Assembly: GCF_014649955.1 (NCBI RefSeq)
Contig: NZ_BMUA01000004.1
Coordinates: forward strand, 124,001 to 188,000
Reading direction: 5' to 3'
Source: Streptomyces violascens
GTDB taxonomy: Bacteria > Actinomycetota > Actinomycetes > Streptomycetales > Streptomycetaceae
DNA: 64,000 nucleotides
This document shows, in pieces, positions 17,046 through 25,527 of this stretch. The notes under the pieces were generated by a model, which ran no database searches, was not told where the DNA came from, and saw only the letters and a list, made by a program, of their open reading frames with translations. Both the position numbers and the translations under genes were made by a program. The stretch's first letter is position 1; every line of letters starts with the position of its first letter.

Positions 17046-18701
17046 ATGGCGTACGACGCCGATGTGATCGTGGTCGGGGCGGGACTCGCGGGCCTGGTGG
17101 CCACGGCCGAGCTGGCGGACGCCGGCAAGAAGGTGATCCTGCTCGACCAGGAGCCCGAGCAGTCGCTCGGCGGTCAGGCCCACTGGTCCTTCGGCGGGCT
17201 CTTCCTCGTGGACTCGCCCGAGCAGCGTCGCATGCGGATCAAGGACAGCCGGGCGCTCGCGCTGCAGGACTGGTACGGCACGGCGGGCTTCGACCGGGAC
17301 GAGGACCACTGGCCGCGCAAGTGGGCGGAGGCCTACGTCGACTTCGCGTCCGGCGAGAAGCGGGCGTGGCTGCACGCCCGGGGAGTCCGGTTCTTCCCCG
17401 TGGTGGGCTGGGCCGAACGGGGTGGTTACGACGCCAACGGGCATGGCAACTCCGTTCCCCGCTTCCACATCACCTGGGGCACCGGGCCGGGCATCGTGGC
17501 CCCGTTCGAGCGGAGGGTGCGGGAGGCCGCCGCCCGGGGGCTTGTCCAGTTCGCGTTCCGGCACCGGGTCACCGGCCTCGGACGCACCGCCGGGGCCGTG
17601 GACACCGTGACCGGCGAGATCCTGGAGCCGTCCGGCGCCGGGCGCGGGACCGCGTCCACCCGGACCGTGACCGGTTCCTTCGAGCTTACGGCGCAGGCGG
17701 TCGTCGTGACCAGCGGCGGCATCGGAGGCAACCACGACCTCGTGAGGTCACAGTGGCCCCAGCGGCTCGGCACCCCGCCCGAGCACATGCTCTCCGGTGT
17801 GCCCGCCCATGTGGACGGCCTCATGCTCGGCATCGCGGAGGAGGCCGGCGCCCACCACATCAACCGCGACCGGATGTGGCACTACACCGAGGGCATCCAG
17901 AACTGGAACCCGATCTGGGCCCGGCACGGCATCCGCATCCTGCCCGGCCCCTCCTCGCTCTGGCTGGACGCGCGCGGCAACCGGCTGCCCGTGCCGCTCT
18001 TCCCCGGGTTCGACACCCTGGGCACGCTCGACCACATCATGAAGACCGGCCACGACTACACGTGGTTCGTGCTCGACCAGAAGATCATCGGCAAGGAGTT
18101 CGCGCTCTCGGGCTCCGAGCAGAACCCCGACCTCACCGGCAAGTCCGTACGGGGCGTCATCGGGCGGGCGCGGGCCGACGTGCCGGGTCCGGTGAGGGCG
18201 TTCATGGACCACGGCGCCGACTTCGTCGTCGAGAAGGACCTGGCCTCGCTGGTGCGCGGCATGAACGTGCTCACCAAGGAACCCCTGATCGACGAGGCCG
18301 CGCTGCGCCGCGAGATCGTGGCCCGCGACCGGGAGATCGCCAACCCCTTCACCAAGGACCTCCAGGTCACCGCCATCCGGGGGGCGCGCAACTACCTCGG
18401 CGACAAGCTCATCCGCACCGCGACCCCGCACCGCATCCTCGACCCGAAGGCGGGCCCGCTGATCGCGGTCAAGCTCCACATCCTGACCCGCAAGTCGCTC
18501 GGCGGCCTGGAGACCGACCTCTCCTCCCGCGTGCTCACCGCGGGCGGCGAACCCCTTCCGGGCGTGTACGCGGCGGGGGAGGCGGCCGGCTTCGGCGGCG
18601 GAGGCGTCCACGGCTACCGCTCCCTGGAGGGCACGTTCCTGGGCGGCTGCATCTTCTCGGGCCGGGCGGCGGGAAGGGCGGCGGCGAAGGCGGTGTCCTA
18701 G
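17046..18701 (+). CDS. FAD-binding dehydrogenase (fumarate reductase / ketosteroid dehydrogenase family)
   Basis: This 551-residue flavoprotein carries an N-terminal dinucleotide-binding fold DADVIVVGAGLAGLVATAE and a second FAD contact ending in LLDQEPEQSLGGQAHWSFGG. The C-terminal segment GVYAAGEAAGFGGGGVHGYR is the usual FAD-binding end of succinate dehydrogenase/KstD flavoproteins, and the extended GGIGGNHDLV motif lies mid-protein. Its length and these blocks match the actinobacterial FAD-binding dehydrogenase group to which mycobacterial Rv0785 belongs, whose substrate is unknown. ATG 17046 follows GGAGTGACGGGCCC; a TTG at 17019 is less likely. Its stop overlaps that of the ASCH gene by 4 nt, tail to tail. 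Confidence 0.85.
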   Translation: MAYDADVIVVGAGLAGLVATAELADAGKKVILLDQEPEQSLGGQAHWSFGGLFLVDSPEQRRMRIKDSRALALQDWYGTAGFDRDEDHWPRKWAEAYVDFASGEKRAWLHARGVRFFPVVGWAERGGYDANGHGNSVPRFHITWGTGPGIVAPFERRVREAAARGLVQFAFRHRVTGLGRTAGAVDTVTGEILEPSGAGRGTASTRTVTGSFELTAQAVVVTSGGIGGNHDLVRSQWPQRLGTPPEHMLSGVPAHVDGLMLGIAEEAGAHHINRDRMWHYTEGIQNWNPIWARHGIRILPGPSSLWLDARGNRLPVPLFPGFDTLGTLDHIMKTGHDYTWFVLDQKIIGKEFALSGSEQNPDLTGKSVRGVIGRARADVPGPVRAFMDHGADFVVEKDLASLVRGMNVLTKEPLIDEAALRREIVARDREIANPFTKDLQVTAIRGARNYLGDKLIRTATPHRILDPKAGPLIAVKLHILTRKSLGGLETDLSSRVLTAGGEPLPGVYAAGEAAGFGGGGVHGYRSLEGTFLGGCIFSGRAAGRAAAKAVS

Positions 18702-19159
18702 GGCCTGCCCGGGGTGCCTTGGGGCCCGCCCGGTGAGCCCACCCGCTCCACCAGCCGGAACCGGGTGGCGATGACCGGGGTCTCGTCGGTGACCTCGAAC
18801 GACGGGTCGCCGACGGCCTCCAGCATCTCGGGGCTGCGCCAGAACGTCTCGTGGTTGGCGCGCCACCCGGCCAGGGTCTCGTCCCCCTCGCCCTCGTCGA
18901 TCGCGTGCTGGAGGTCGACCTCGGCCAGCGGCAGGACCCGTACGTCGGTCACCTCGATCACGGCGACCGTCTCGCCCGCCGAGTCGATGAGGCGGCTGCG
19001 TTCGCCGACGTACGGCAGTGGATCGCCCGCGTGCTCGTAGTCGGCGAGCAGCCCGGTCGTCGAGGTCTTCGCGCCGCTGAGCACCGCCGACACCAGCTGG
19101 TCACGCAGGGGACCCGGAAAGGCCAACAGGAATTCGGGCAGGGACTGTTGTTCACTCAT
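18698..19159 (-). CDS. ASCH domain-containing protein
   Basis: This is a 153-residue single-domain protein. ASCH domains have a PUA-like beta-barrel fold and are thought to bind RNA or act as small amidohydrolases (E. coli YqfB is an N4-acetylcytidine amidohydrolase). The motif SGAKTSTTGLL with a preceding FPGPLRDQLV helix is the conserved ASCH start (G-X-K-T/S), and VIEVTDVRVLPLAEV with a following acidic stretch is the second block. The family context does not tell which activity applies. It is monocistronic and convergent with the FAD dehydrogenase, the two stops sharing CTAG-like 4 nt. Confidence 0.82.
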   Translation of the reverse strand: MSEQQSLPEFLLAFPGPLRDQLVSAVLSGAKTSTTGLLADYEHAGDPLPYVGERSRLIDSAGETVAVIEVTDVRVLPLAEVDLQHAIDEGEGDETLAGWRANHETFWRSPEMLEAVGDPSFEVTDETPVIATRFRLVERVGSPGGPQGTPGRP

Positions 19160-19345
19160 GGGCTCAGCCTATGGCGGTCGCCGGGGCCCAACTCCCTTGA
19201 GTGGGGCTCACGTTCACTGATCATTCAAGGGCCGAACGGCCTTGACGCGGAGCATCGCCTACCGCTTTGCTGTCGGCGACCATCGCGCACGTGTTCAGCG
19301 TTCACATGCATGCACGAGCGCCATCGCCTCACAGGAAGTACGCGG

Positions 19346-20296
19346 ATGTCCCCGCCTCCGCCCCCGCTCGGCCGCCCCCGCCGATGGGGCAACCGGTCGT
19401 TCGACGCGGCCCTCGACGACACCGAACTCGCCACGGTCCGGGACCAGTTGGCGCAGGGGCGGTGGACCAGGGTCCGCTCGCTGCTCGGGGCGACCGGCGA
19501 CGACTGGGACCGCCGCGGCCACCGCCTCACCGTGCTCGCCGAACCCGCCACCAGCGCCGTCTGGGCCCGCGAGTGGCTGCTCGCCGAACCCGACAGCGCG
19601 GATGCCGCGGCCCTGTTCGCCTGCGCCAGCGTCCAGAAGTGTCTGCGCGGCAAGGAGTCAGAGGACCGCGCCCGCCAGGCCTGCCTGACCGCGGCCGGGC
19701 GCGCCCCGGCCGACCCCACCCCCTGGCTCGCGCTGCTCGCGCTGGCCCGCGCGCTCGGCACCGAGGACGAGACGGTGCGGGCCTTCGAGGAGGTGCGCGC
19801 CCGCCACCCCGAACACCACCACGCCCACCACCTGATGGCCGCCCGCCTGGCGGAGCGTCGCCCCGGCGAGGGCCCCGACCCGCTCCACGAGGTGTACGAC
19901 TTCGCCACCTCCGAGGCCGCCCGGGCCCCCGCCGACTCCCCGCTCGCCCTGCTCCCGCTGATCGCCCATGCCGAGCGCTACCGGGTGCTCGCCGCGGCCG
20001 GGGGCAGGCCCGGCGACCCCGCCGCGTCCGGGCACTGGACCGGCCGCCGGGCCGGCCAGGTGATCAGGACCGCGTTCGACTGGTGGCTGGAGTGGGAGCG
20101 CGAGGACCACCCCAGGGCCGGCATCGACCTCAACTTCCTCGCCCACGCTAAGCATTGCGAGGGCCGCACCGCCGAGGCCGCCGCCCTGTTCCACCGCATC
20201 GGTCGCCACATCACCCCCGCGCCCTGGTCGTACCCCAATCGCGACCCGTACCGCGCCTTCCACGCCGCGCGCAGCGCAGCGCTGGGTTCCGTGTAG
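19346..20296 (+). CDS. Hypothetical helical-repeat protein
   Basis: I do not recognise this 316-residue protein with confidence. It is soluble, lacks a signal peptide and is strongly alpha-helical with TPR-like phrasing: repeated Ala-rich helix pairs such as WLALLALARALGTEDETVRAFEE, then a His-rich stretch (HPEHHHAHHLMAARLAE), and a conserved-looking C-terminal WLEWEREDHPRAGIDLNFLAHAKHCEGRTAEAAALFHRIG (split here only by convenience). Such scaffolds usually bind proteins. ATG 19346 follows AGGAAG. The APC permease gene begins 74 nt downstream on the same strand and may be co-transcribed. Confidence 0.65.
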   Translation: MSPPPPPLGRPRRWGNRSFDAALDDTELATVRDQLAQGRWTRVRSLLGATGDDWDRRGHRLTVLAEPATSAVWAREWLLAEPDSADAAALFACASVQKCLRGKESEDRARQACLTAAGRAPADPTPWLALLALARALGTEDETVRAFEEVRARHPEHHHAHHLMAARLAERRPGEGPDPLHEVYDFATSEAARAPADSPLALLPLIAHAERYRVLAAAGGRPGDPAASGHWTGRRAGQVIRTAFDWWLEWEREDHPRAGIDLNFLAHAKHCEGRTAEAAALFHRIGRHITPAPWSYPNRDPYRAFHAARSAALGSV

Positions 20297-20370
20297 CGCG
20301 CGGACCCGGCCCGCGTCGTGGCCGCACCCCCGTCCTGTTCCGAAGGCAGTACCGAAAGGGCAGACCCCGC

Positions 20371-21963
20371 ATGCCGAGCCAGACCAGCGATACCGAGATC
20401 AGCACGTACAAGGGGCAGGACCGGGCGCTGCGCGCCGACCGCCTCGGCACCCCGGGACTGCTCCTCTCGGTCCTCGCGGCGAGCGCGCCCCTGATGGTCG
20501 TGGCCGGGGTGATGCCGACCGCGTTCGCGGCGATGGGCGTCGTCGGACAACCGCTGCTCTTCCTGATCCTCGGCGCGGTCCTCGCCCTGTTCAGCGTCGG
20601 GTACGCCGAGATGAGCCGCCATGTGCACAACGCGGGCGCGTTCTACGCGTACATCGCGCGCGGCCTCGGCCCGACCGCGGGCGCCGCGGCGTCCTACGTG
20701 GCGCTCGCCGCGTACAGCGCGCTCCAGGTCGGCATCTACGGCATGTTCGGCTTCGAGGTGTCCGGGCTGCTCGACACCCACCTCCACGTGAGCATCGACT
20801 GGTGGGTGCCCGCACTGCTCGCGGTCGCCCTCGTCGGCGCGCTGGCCTGGCTGAAGATCGACCTCAACGCCAAGGTGCTCGGGGTGCTCCTGGTCCTGGA
20901 GGTCGTGATGGTCGTCGCCTTCGACGGCGCGGCCGTGGCGAAACCGGCCGCCGATGTGCTCTCGCTGCACGCCTTCAACCCGCACAGCCTGAGCGGCGGC
21001 AGTGTCGGCATCGCCCTGTGCTTCTGCATCGCCGCGTTCACCGGCTTCGAGCAGGCCCCGGTGTACGCCGAGGAGACCAGCCGCCCGCACGTGGTCGTCA
21101 AGCGCGTCATGTTCCTCGCGGTCGGCTTCGTGGCCCTCTTCTTCGCGCTCAGCTCCTGGGCGCTCACGCTGGCGACGGGCCCGGGCGACATCATCGACTC
21201 CGCGCAGAAGCAGGGCCCGGGGCTGCTGTTCGCGCTGGCCGACAAGAACCTCGGCGGCACGTTCACCGACGTCCTCCACGTCCTGTTCGTGACCGGCATG
21301 TTCGCGGCGCTGCTCAGCTTCCACAACGTGGTCGCCCGGTACGTGTTCGCCATGGGCCGCGAGGGGCTGCTGCCCGCCGGCTTCGGCCGCACCAGCCGCG
21401 CCAGCGGCGCCCCGGCGGGCGGCTCGCTGCTCCAGAGCGTGATCTCGGTGGTGGTCGTCGCGGCCTTCGCGCTCACCGACCACTGGCCGGCCGGCGACCC
21501 GACCGCCCCCGTCATGCACCTGTTCACCTGGATGGGCAACGTCGGCGCGCTCGGCGTGATCCTCCTGATGGCCGCCGCCTCGCTCGCCGTGATCGTCTTC
21601 TTCGTACGCCGGGGAGCGGCCGGGGCCCAGCTGTGGCGGCTGCTCGCCGCGGGCGCCGCGGGCATCGCGCTGCTCGGCATCGCCGCGTACACCGTCAAGC
21701 AGTTCCATGTGCTGGTCGGCGCGGGGCCGGACGACGCGCTCAACTGGGTGCTGCCCGGGATCATCGTCCTCGCGCTGGTGGCGGGCCTGGGCTACGGCCT
21801 GGTGCTGCGGGCGCGCAAGCCCGAGGTGCACGCCCGGATCGGCCTCGGCAACGAGGCCTTCCAGCTGGAGCGGACGGCCCTCGCCGAGCGCGGCGCCCGG
21901 GGCACGGTGCCGGGCAGCCGCCGGCCCGAGGAGAGCGAGTCGGGACGCGCCGCCGAGCTGTGA
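20371..21963 (+). CDS. APC family amino acid/amine permease
   Basis: This is a cytoplasmic-membrane secondary transporter of 530 residues with about 12 predicted transmembrane helices. The consensus features of the amino acid-polyamine-organocation family are visible: the unwound first helix (LSVLAASAPLMVVAGVMPTAF), the ISRHV-like loop EMSRHVHNAGAFYAYIARGLG, and the helix-8 segment GFEQAPVYAEETSRP. A 60-residue polar C-terminal tail follows the last helix. AAGGG lies before the ATG at 20371. Substrate is not predictable; amines, amino acids and gamma-aminobutyrate are all carried by relatives. It is not adjacent to a catabolic enzyme gene that would hint at one. Confidence 0.85.
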   Translation: MPSQTSDTEISTYKGQDRALRADRLGTPGLLLSVLAASAPLMVVAGVMPTAFAAMGVVGQPLLFLILGAVLALFSVGYAEMSRHVHNAGAFYAYIARGLGPTAGAAASYVALAAYSALQVGIYGMFGFEVSGLLDTHLHVSIDWWVPALLAVALVGALAWLKIDLNAKVLGVLLVLEVVMVVAFDGAAVAKPAADVLSLHAFNPHSLSGGSVGIALCFCIAAFTGFEQAPVYAEETSRPHVVVKRVMFLAVGFVALFFALSSWALTLATGPGDIIDSAQKQGPGLLFALADKNLGGTFTDVLHVLFVTGMFAALLSFHNVVARYVFAMGREGLLPAGFGRTSRASGAPAGGSLLQSVISVVVVAAFALTDHWPAGDPTAPVMHLFTWMGNVGALGVILLMAAASLAVIVFFVRRGAAGAQLWRLLAAGAAGIALLGIAAYTVKQFHVLVGAGPDDALNWVLPGIIVLALVAGLGYGLVLRARKPEVHARIGLGNEAFQLERTALAERGARGTVPGSRRPEESESGRAAEL

Positions 21964-22046
21964 GCCGCCTTCGGGAATTCTGACGGAACGGTGACGGACG
22001 GCCGGGATTCCTGGCGGGACCGGCCCCCTGGTGTTCGAATCGTCGC

Positions 22047-22778
22047 GTGACACCAGAACCAACCCCTCCGCCCGCGCGTGGTGCGCCCGTCGGGCGCCGG
22101 CTCGTGCTCGGCATGCTCGGCCTCGGCGTGGCCGGGGTCGCCTCGGCGCGCTACGTCCAGGGCGGCCTGGAGTCGTTCCTCGGCGCCGCCGCCGACAAGG
22201 ACCCCACCGGACTCACCGGTCTGCTGCCCAACGGCGGCGGCTTCCGCTACTACTCGGTCACCTCCTCCGTGCCCGACAGGAGCGCCGCCGACTACCGGCT
22301 CACCGTCGACGGCCTGGTCACCAGGCCCGCCACGTACACACTCGACACACTGCGCGCGATGCCGCAGACCCGCCTGGTGCGCGATGTGCAGTGCGTGACG
22401 GGATGGCGGGTGCCGGGTACGCCCTTCGCCGGGGTGCAGTTGTCGCGGCTCCTGGACGCGGCCGGGGTGCGGCCGGGCGCCGGAGCGGTCCGCTTCACCT
22501 GCTTCGACGGCGCGTACAGCGAGAGCCTCACTCTCGAACAGGCGCGCCGCGACGACGTGTTGATCGCCCTGAGCATGCAGGACAAGCCGGTCAGCCACGC
22601 CCACGGCGGGCCGGTCCGCCTGTATGTGGCGCCCATGTACTTCTACAAGTCGGCGAAATGGCTGTCCGGGATCACCGTGACGGAAAAAGTCGAGCGGGGA
22701 TACTGGGAGGAGCGAGGTTATGACACCGACGCCTGGGTCGGCCGGTCCAATGGACGCGAAGACACCCCCACCTCCTGA
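22047..22778 (+). CDS. Molybdopterin-dependent oxidoreductase (MsrP / sulfite oxidase family)
   Basis: This 243-residue protein resembles the catalytic subunit of MsrP-type or YedY-like enzymes that reduce oxidised methionine or other S/N-oxides outside the membrane. A hydrophobic stretch after GRRLVLGMLGLGVAGVASA (residues about 17-35) acts as a signal or anchor. The molybdenum ligand Cys lies in DVQCVTGW, and RYVAPMYFYKSAKW-like residues near the end fit the cofactor pocket. The start is GTG 22047. Its last 59 bases overlap the cytochrome b gene, which begins at 22720, so the pair is coupled and forms a molybdoenzyme plus quinol-oxidising membrane subunit, as in MsrPQ. Confidence 0.85.
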   Translation: MTPEPTPPPARGAPVGRRLVLGMLGLGVAGVASARYVQGGLESFLGAAADKDPTGLTGLLPNGGGFRYYSVTSSVPDRSAADYRLTVDGLVTRPATYTLDTLRAMPQTRLVRDVQCVTGWRVPGTPFAGVQLSRLLDAAGVRPGAGAVRFTCFDGAYSESLTLEQARRDDVLIALSMQDKPVSHAHGGPVRLYVAPMYFYKSAKWLSGITVTEKVERGYWEERGYDTDAWVGRSNGREDTPTS

Positions 22779-23424
22779 ACTCCCTTACACAGTAAGGCGG
22801 TTCACGGCGGGGGAGCGGTGGGTGCACCGGGCCACGGCCTGGCTGATGGGCGCCTGCGTGGTGACGGCGGCGATCCTCTACATCCCGCAGCTCGCCGAGG
22901 CCGTCGGCCGCCGCGAGCTGGTGGTGCGGGTGCACGAGATCTGCGGGGTGCTCCTTCCCGCGCCGGTCCTGCTCGGCCTCGCCTCACGGGCGTTCCGCGC
23001 GGACCTCGGCCGCCTCAACCGTTTCTTCCCGTACGACAGGACCTGGCTGCGCACCGCGCTGCGCCGGGAGCGGGAGCCGCGTCCGGCCGGGAAGTTCAAC
23101 GCGGGGCAGAAGGTGTACGCGGGCTGGATCGCGGGGGCCGCCCTGGTGATGCTGGGGACGGGGCTGCTGATGTGGTTCACACACCTGGCGCCCATCGAGG
23201 TGCGGATCGGGTCCACGTTCGTGCACGACTGGCTCTCCCTTGCCGTCGGCATCGTCGTCATCGGGCATGTGTGGATGGCGTTCGGCGACCCGGAGGCACG
23301 CCGTGGCATGCGCACCGGGTCGGTCGAACGGCCCTGGGCGAAACGCGAACACCCTTTGTGGGAGCCGGAGCCGGAGTCGGACGAGGATGCGGACCGGCTC
23401 GACCCGGAGTCGAGCCGGAGCTAG
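22720..23424 (+). CDS. Cytochrome b/b6-type membrane subunit (MsrQ/FdoI-like)
   Basis: This is a 234-residue haem b protein with four predicted helices (about residues 38-58, 73-93, 130-150 and 165-185). Candidate haem ligands are His in GERWVHRATAW, VRVHEICGVL, STFVHDWLSL and VIGHVWMAF. It would pass electrons from quinol to the molybdoenzyme encoded just upstream. The start at ATG 22720 is supported by GGAGGAGC 7 nt before it, inside the upstream gene; a second ATG at 22750 has none. The C-terminal tail is acidic (EPEPESDEDADR). It converges with gntP, overlapping it by 4 nt at the stop codons. Confidence 0.83.
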   Translation: MTPTPGSAGPMDAKTPPPPELPYTVRRFTAGERWVHRATAWLMGACVVTAAILYIPQLAEAVGRRELVVRVHEICGVLLPAPVLLGLASRAFRADLGRLNRFFPYDRTWLRTALRREREPRPAGKFNAGQKVYAGWIAGAALVMLGTGLLMWFTHLAPIEVRIGSTFVHDWLSLAVGIVVIGHVWMAFGDPEARRGMRTGSVERPWAKREHPLWEPEPESDEDADRLDPESSRS

Positions 23425-24827
23425 ACGACGAGTGAGAGCAGCAGGACGAAGCCGAGTGCCACCACGGAGATGATCGTCTCCATCACCGACCAGGTCTTGA
23501 CCGTCTGGCCGACGTTCATTCCGAAGTACTCCTTGACCAGCCAGAACCCGGCGTCGTTGACGTGGCTGAAGAAGAGCGAGCCGGCCCCGACGGCGAGCAC
23601 GAGCAGGGCGGCGTGCGCGGTCGACATGTCGGCCGCGAGCGGTGCCACCAGGCCCGCCGCGGAGATCGTCGCCACCGTCGCGGAGCCCGTCGCGAGCCGG
23701 ATCGCCACCGCGATCAACCAGGCGAGCAGCAGCGACGGAATCGCCCAGTCCTTGGAGAGGTCCAGGATCATCTGGCCGACGCCCACGTCGATCAGCGTCT
23801 GCTTGAAGCCGCCGCCCGCGCCCACGATGAGCAGGATGCCCGCGATGGGAGCCAGGGACTTCTCGACGGTCGTCGAGATCCGCTCCTTGGTGAACCCGGC
23901 CGCCCGGCCCAGGGTGAAGATGCCGACCAGGACGGCCGCGAGCAGCGCGATCAGCGGCGAGCCGATGACGTCGGTGACCCGCTGGACGTGGTTCTTCGGG
24001 TCGTCGACCACGATGTCGACCAGCGCCTTGGCCAGCATCAGGACGACCGGAAGGAGCACGGTGGCGAGGGTCGCGCCGAAGCTCGGCCGCCTCTCCAGAT
24101 CCTCCGAGGGCCGGGTCGGCACCATCTTGTCCGGGGCCGGGATGTCGACCCAGCGGGCCGCGTACCTGGAGAACAGCGGGCCCGCGATGATCACCGTGGG
24201 AACGGCGACGACGACACCGAGCGCCAGCGTCACGCCGAGGTTGGCGCCGATCGCGTCGATGGCGACGAGCGGCCCCGGGTGCGGCGGGATCAGGCCGTGC
24301 ATCACGGACAGACCGGCGAGGGCCGGAATGCCGATCCGCATCAGGGAGTAGTTGCCGCGCTTGGCGACGAGCAGCACCACGGGGATCAGCAGCACGATGC
24401 CGACCTCGAAGAACAGCGGAAGCCCGATGATCGAGGCGATGGCCACCATCGCCCAGGGCATCGCCCGCCCGCCGGACTTCCCGGCCCTGGCCAGGATGGT
24501 GTCGACGATCTGGTCCGCGCCGCCGGAGTCGGCGAGCAGCCTGCCGAGGATGGCGCCGAGCGCGATCAGTACGCCGACGCCGGCGACCGTGCTGCCGAGG
24601 CCGCCGCTGAAACTGGCGATCGCCTTGTCGAGCGGGGCGCCCGCGAAGGCGCCGAGCGCCAGCGATCCGATGGTCAGGGCCAGGAAGGCGTGCAGCTTGA
24701 ACCTGGTGATGAGCAGGACGATGACGGCGATGCCCGCGAGTACGGCAATGCCCAGCTGGGTGTTGCCGGCCGAGGTGATCGGCTGCGTGGCGCCCGCTGC
24801 CAGGAACTCGACGCTGAGTCTGGTCAC
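23421..24827 (-). CDS. gntP: Gluconate:H+ symporter GntP
   Basis: The protein imports gluconate across the cytoplasmic membrane with protons. The 468-residue protein has about 13 transmembrane segments and typical GntP family blocks: a first pair of helices with LAGIAVIVLLITRFKLHAFLAL, a glycine-rich GGLGSTVAGVGVLIALGAILG loop, LFFEVGIVLLIPVVLLVAKR, and late GAGSLFFSHVNDAGFWLVKE. The GTG start at 24827 follows AAGGA. It lies 12 nt downstream of gntK, so the two make a gluconate uptake and phosphorylation operon, divergent from a GntR gene. Relatives carry other sugar acids, but the linked gluconokinase makes gluconate the best call. Confidence 0.92.
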   Translation of the reverse strand: MTRLSVEFLAAGATQPITSAGNTQLGIAVLAGIAVIVLLITRFKLHAFLALTIGSLALGAFAGAPLDKAIASFSGGLGSTVAGVGVLIALGAILGRLLADSGGADQIVDTILARAGKSGGRAMPWAMVAIASIIGLPLFFEVGIVLLIPVVLLVAKRGNYSLMRIGIPALAGLSVMHGLIPPHPGPLVAIDAIGANLGVTLALGVVVAVPTVIIAGPLFSRYAARWVDIPAPDKMVPTRPSEDLERRPSFGATLATVLLPVVLMLAKALVDIVVDDPKNHVQRVTDVIGSPLIALLAAVLVGIFTLGRAAGFTKERISTTVEKSLAPIAGILLIVGAGGGFKQTLIDVGVGQMILDLSKDWAIPSLLLAWLIAVAIRLATGSATVATISAAGLVAPLAADMSTAHAALLVLAVGAGSLFFSHVNDAGFWLVKEYFGMNVGQTVKTWSVMETIISVVALGFVLLLSLVV

Positions 24828-24839
24828 GGTGGGGATTCC

Positions 24840-25349
24840 TTAGATGGTGAGCGGTCGCAGCGCGGCGGCGGCCCGCTCCGCGATGTCCTCGGGGGTGCCG
24901 GACACGTCGACGGCGACGCCCGCCTCGTCCGGGCCGAGCGGCTGGAGCGTGGCGTACTGCGAGTCGAGCAGCGCGACCGGCATGAAGTGCTCCTTGCGCT
25001 CGGCCATCCGCTGCTCGATGAGCGCGCGGTCGCCGGTCAGGTGCAGGAAGACGAGGCCGGGGGCGGCCGCCCGCAGCCGGTCGCGGTAGCTGCGCTTGAG
25101 CGCGGAGCTGGAGACGACCCCGCCGAGCCCGGCCCGGCGGTGCGCCCACGCGCCGATCGCGTCGAGCCAGGGCCGGCGGTCCTCGTCGTCCAGCGGGATG
25201 CCGGCTGACATCTTGGCGACGTTCGCCGCGGGGTGGAAGTCGTCGCCCTCGGCGTAGGGGACGCCGAGCCGTGCTGCGACCAGCGGCCCGATGGTCGTCT
25301 TGCCGGTTCCGGCAACGCCCATCACGACGACGGTCAGGGGGGAGTTCAT
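24840..25349 (-). CDS. gntK: Gluconokinase
   Basis: The enzyme phosphorylates gluconate to 6-phosphogluconate, which enters the pentose phosphate pathway. The 169-residue protein has the P-loop GVAGTGKTT (residues 10-18), the family motif EGDDFHPAANVAKMSAGIPL for gluconate binding, DEDRRPWL, and the ALKRSYRDRLR lid segment with FLHLTG. Size and motifs match the small thermosensitive/thermoresistant gluconokinases. ATG 25349 is used, since the frame further upstream crosses the operator region. It is first in the gntK-gntP operon and probably repressed by the divergent GntR. Confidence 0.93.
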   Translation of the reverse strand: MNSPLTVVVMGVAGTGKTTIGPLVAARLGVPYAEGDDFHPAANVAKMSAGIPLDDEDRRPWLDAIGAWAHRRAGLGGVVSSSALKRSYRDRLRAAAPGLVFLHLTGDRALIEQRMAERKEHFMPVALLDSQYATLQPLGPDEAGVAVDVSGTPEDIAERAAAALRPLTI

Positions 25350-25412
25350 GCGGGTGGTGCCTCGCTGTCTTCGTCGACATCGATGTCCGTCGCGCACACT
25401 CAAACCCATTAG

Positions 25413-25455
25413 GTACGACATATTCAAGAGGTCGTGATTTAAAAGTCATACTTTT
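25413..25455. promoter_or_regulatory. Candidate GntR operator region between gntK and gntR
   Basis: The 178-bp divergent gap is unusually AT-rich. A perfect inverted repeat AAAAGT-CAT-ACTTTT occupies 25441-25455. A GTACGAC core of the GT-N3-AC kind preferred by FadR-subfamily GntR proteins lies at 25413-25419. Either could be the site through which the neighbouring regulator controls both promoters. Confidence 0.5.
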
Positions 25456-25527
25456 GAGGCCGTGATGTCGGCCCGTGGGCCTCGATTGCGGCCCGAAGCC
25501 GTCAATGAGGGCCCGTACGCTTGGGCC

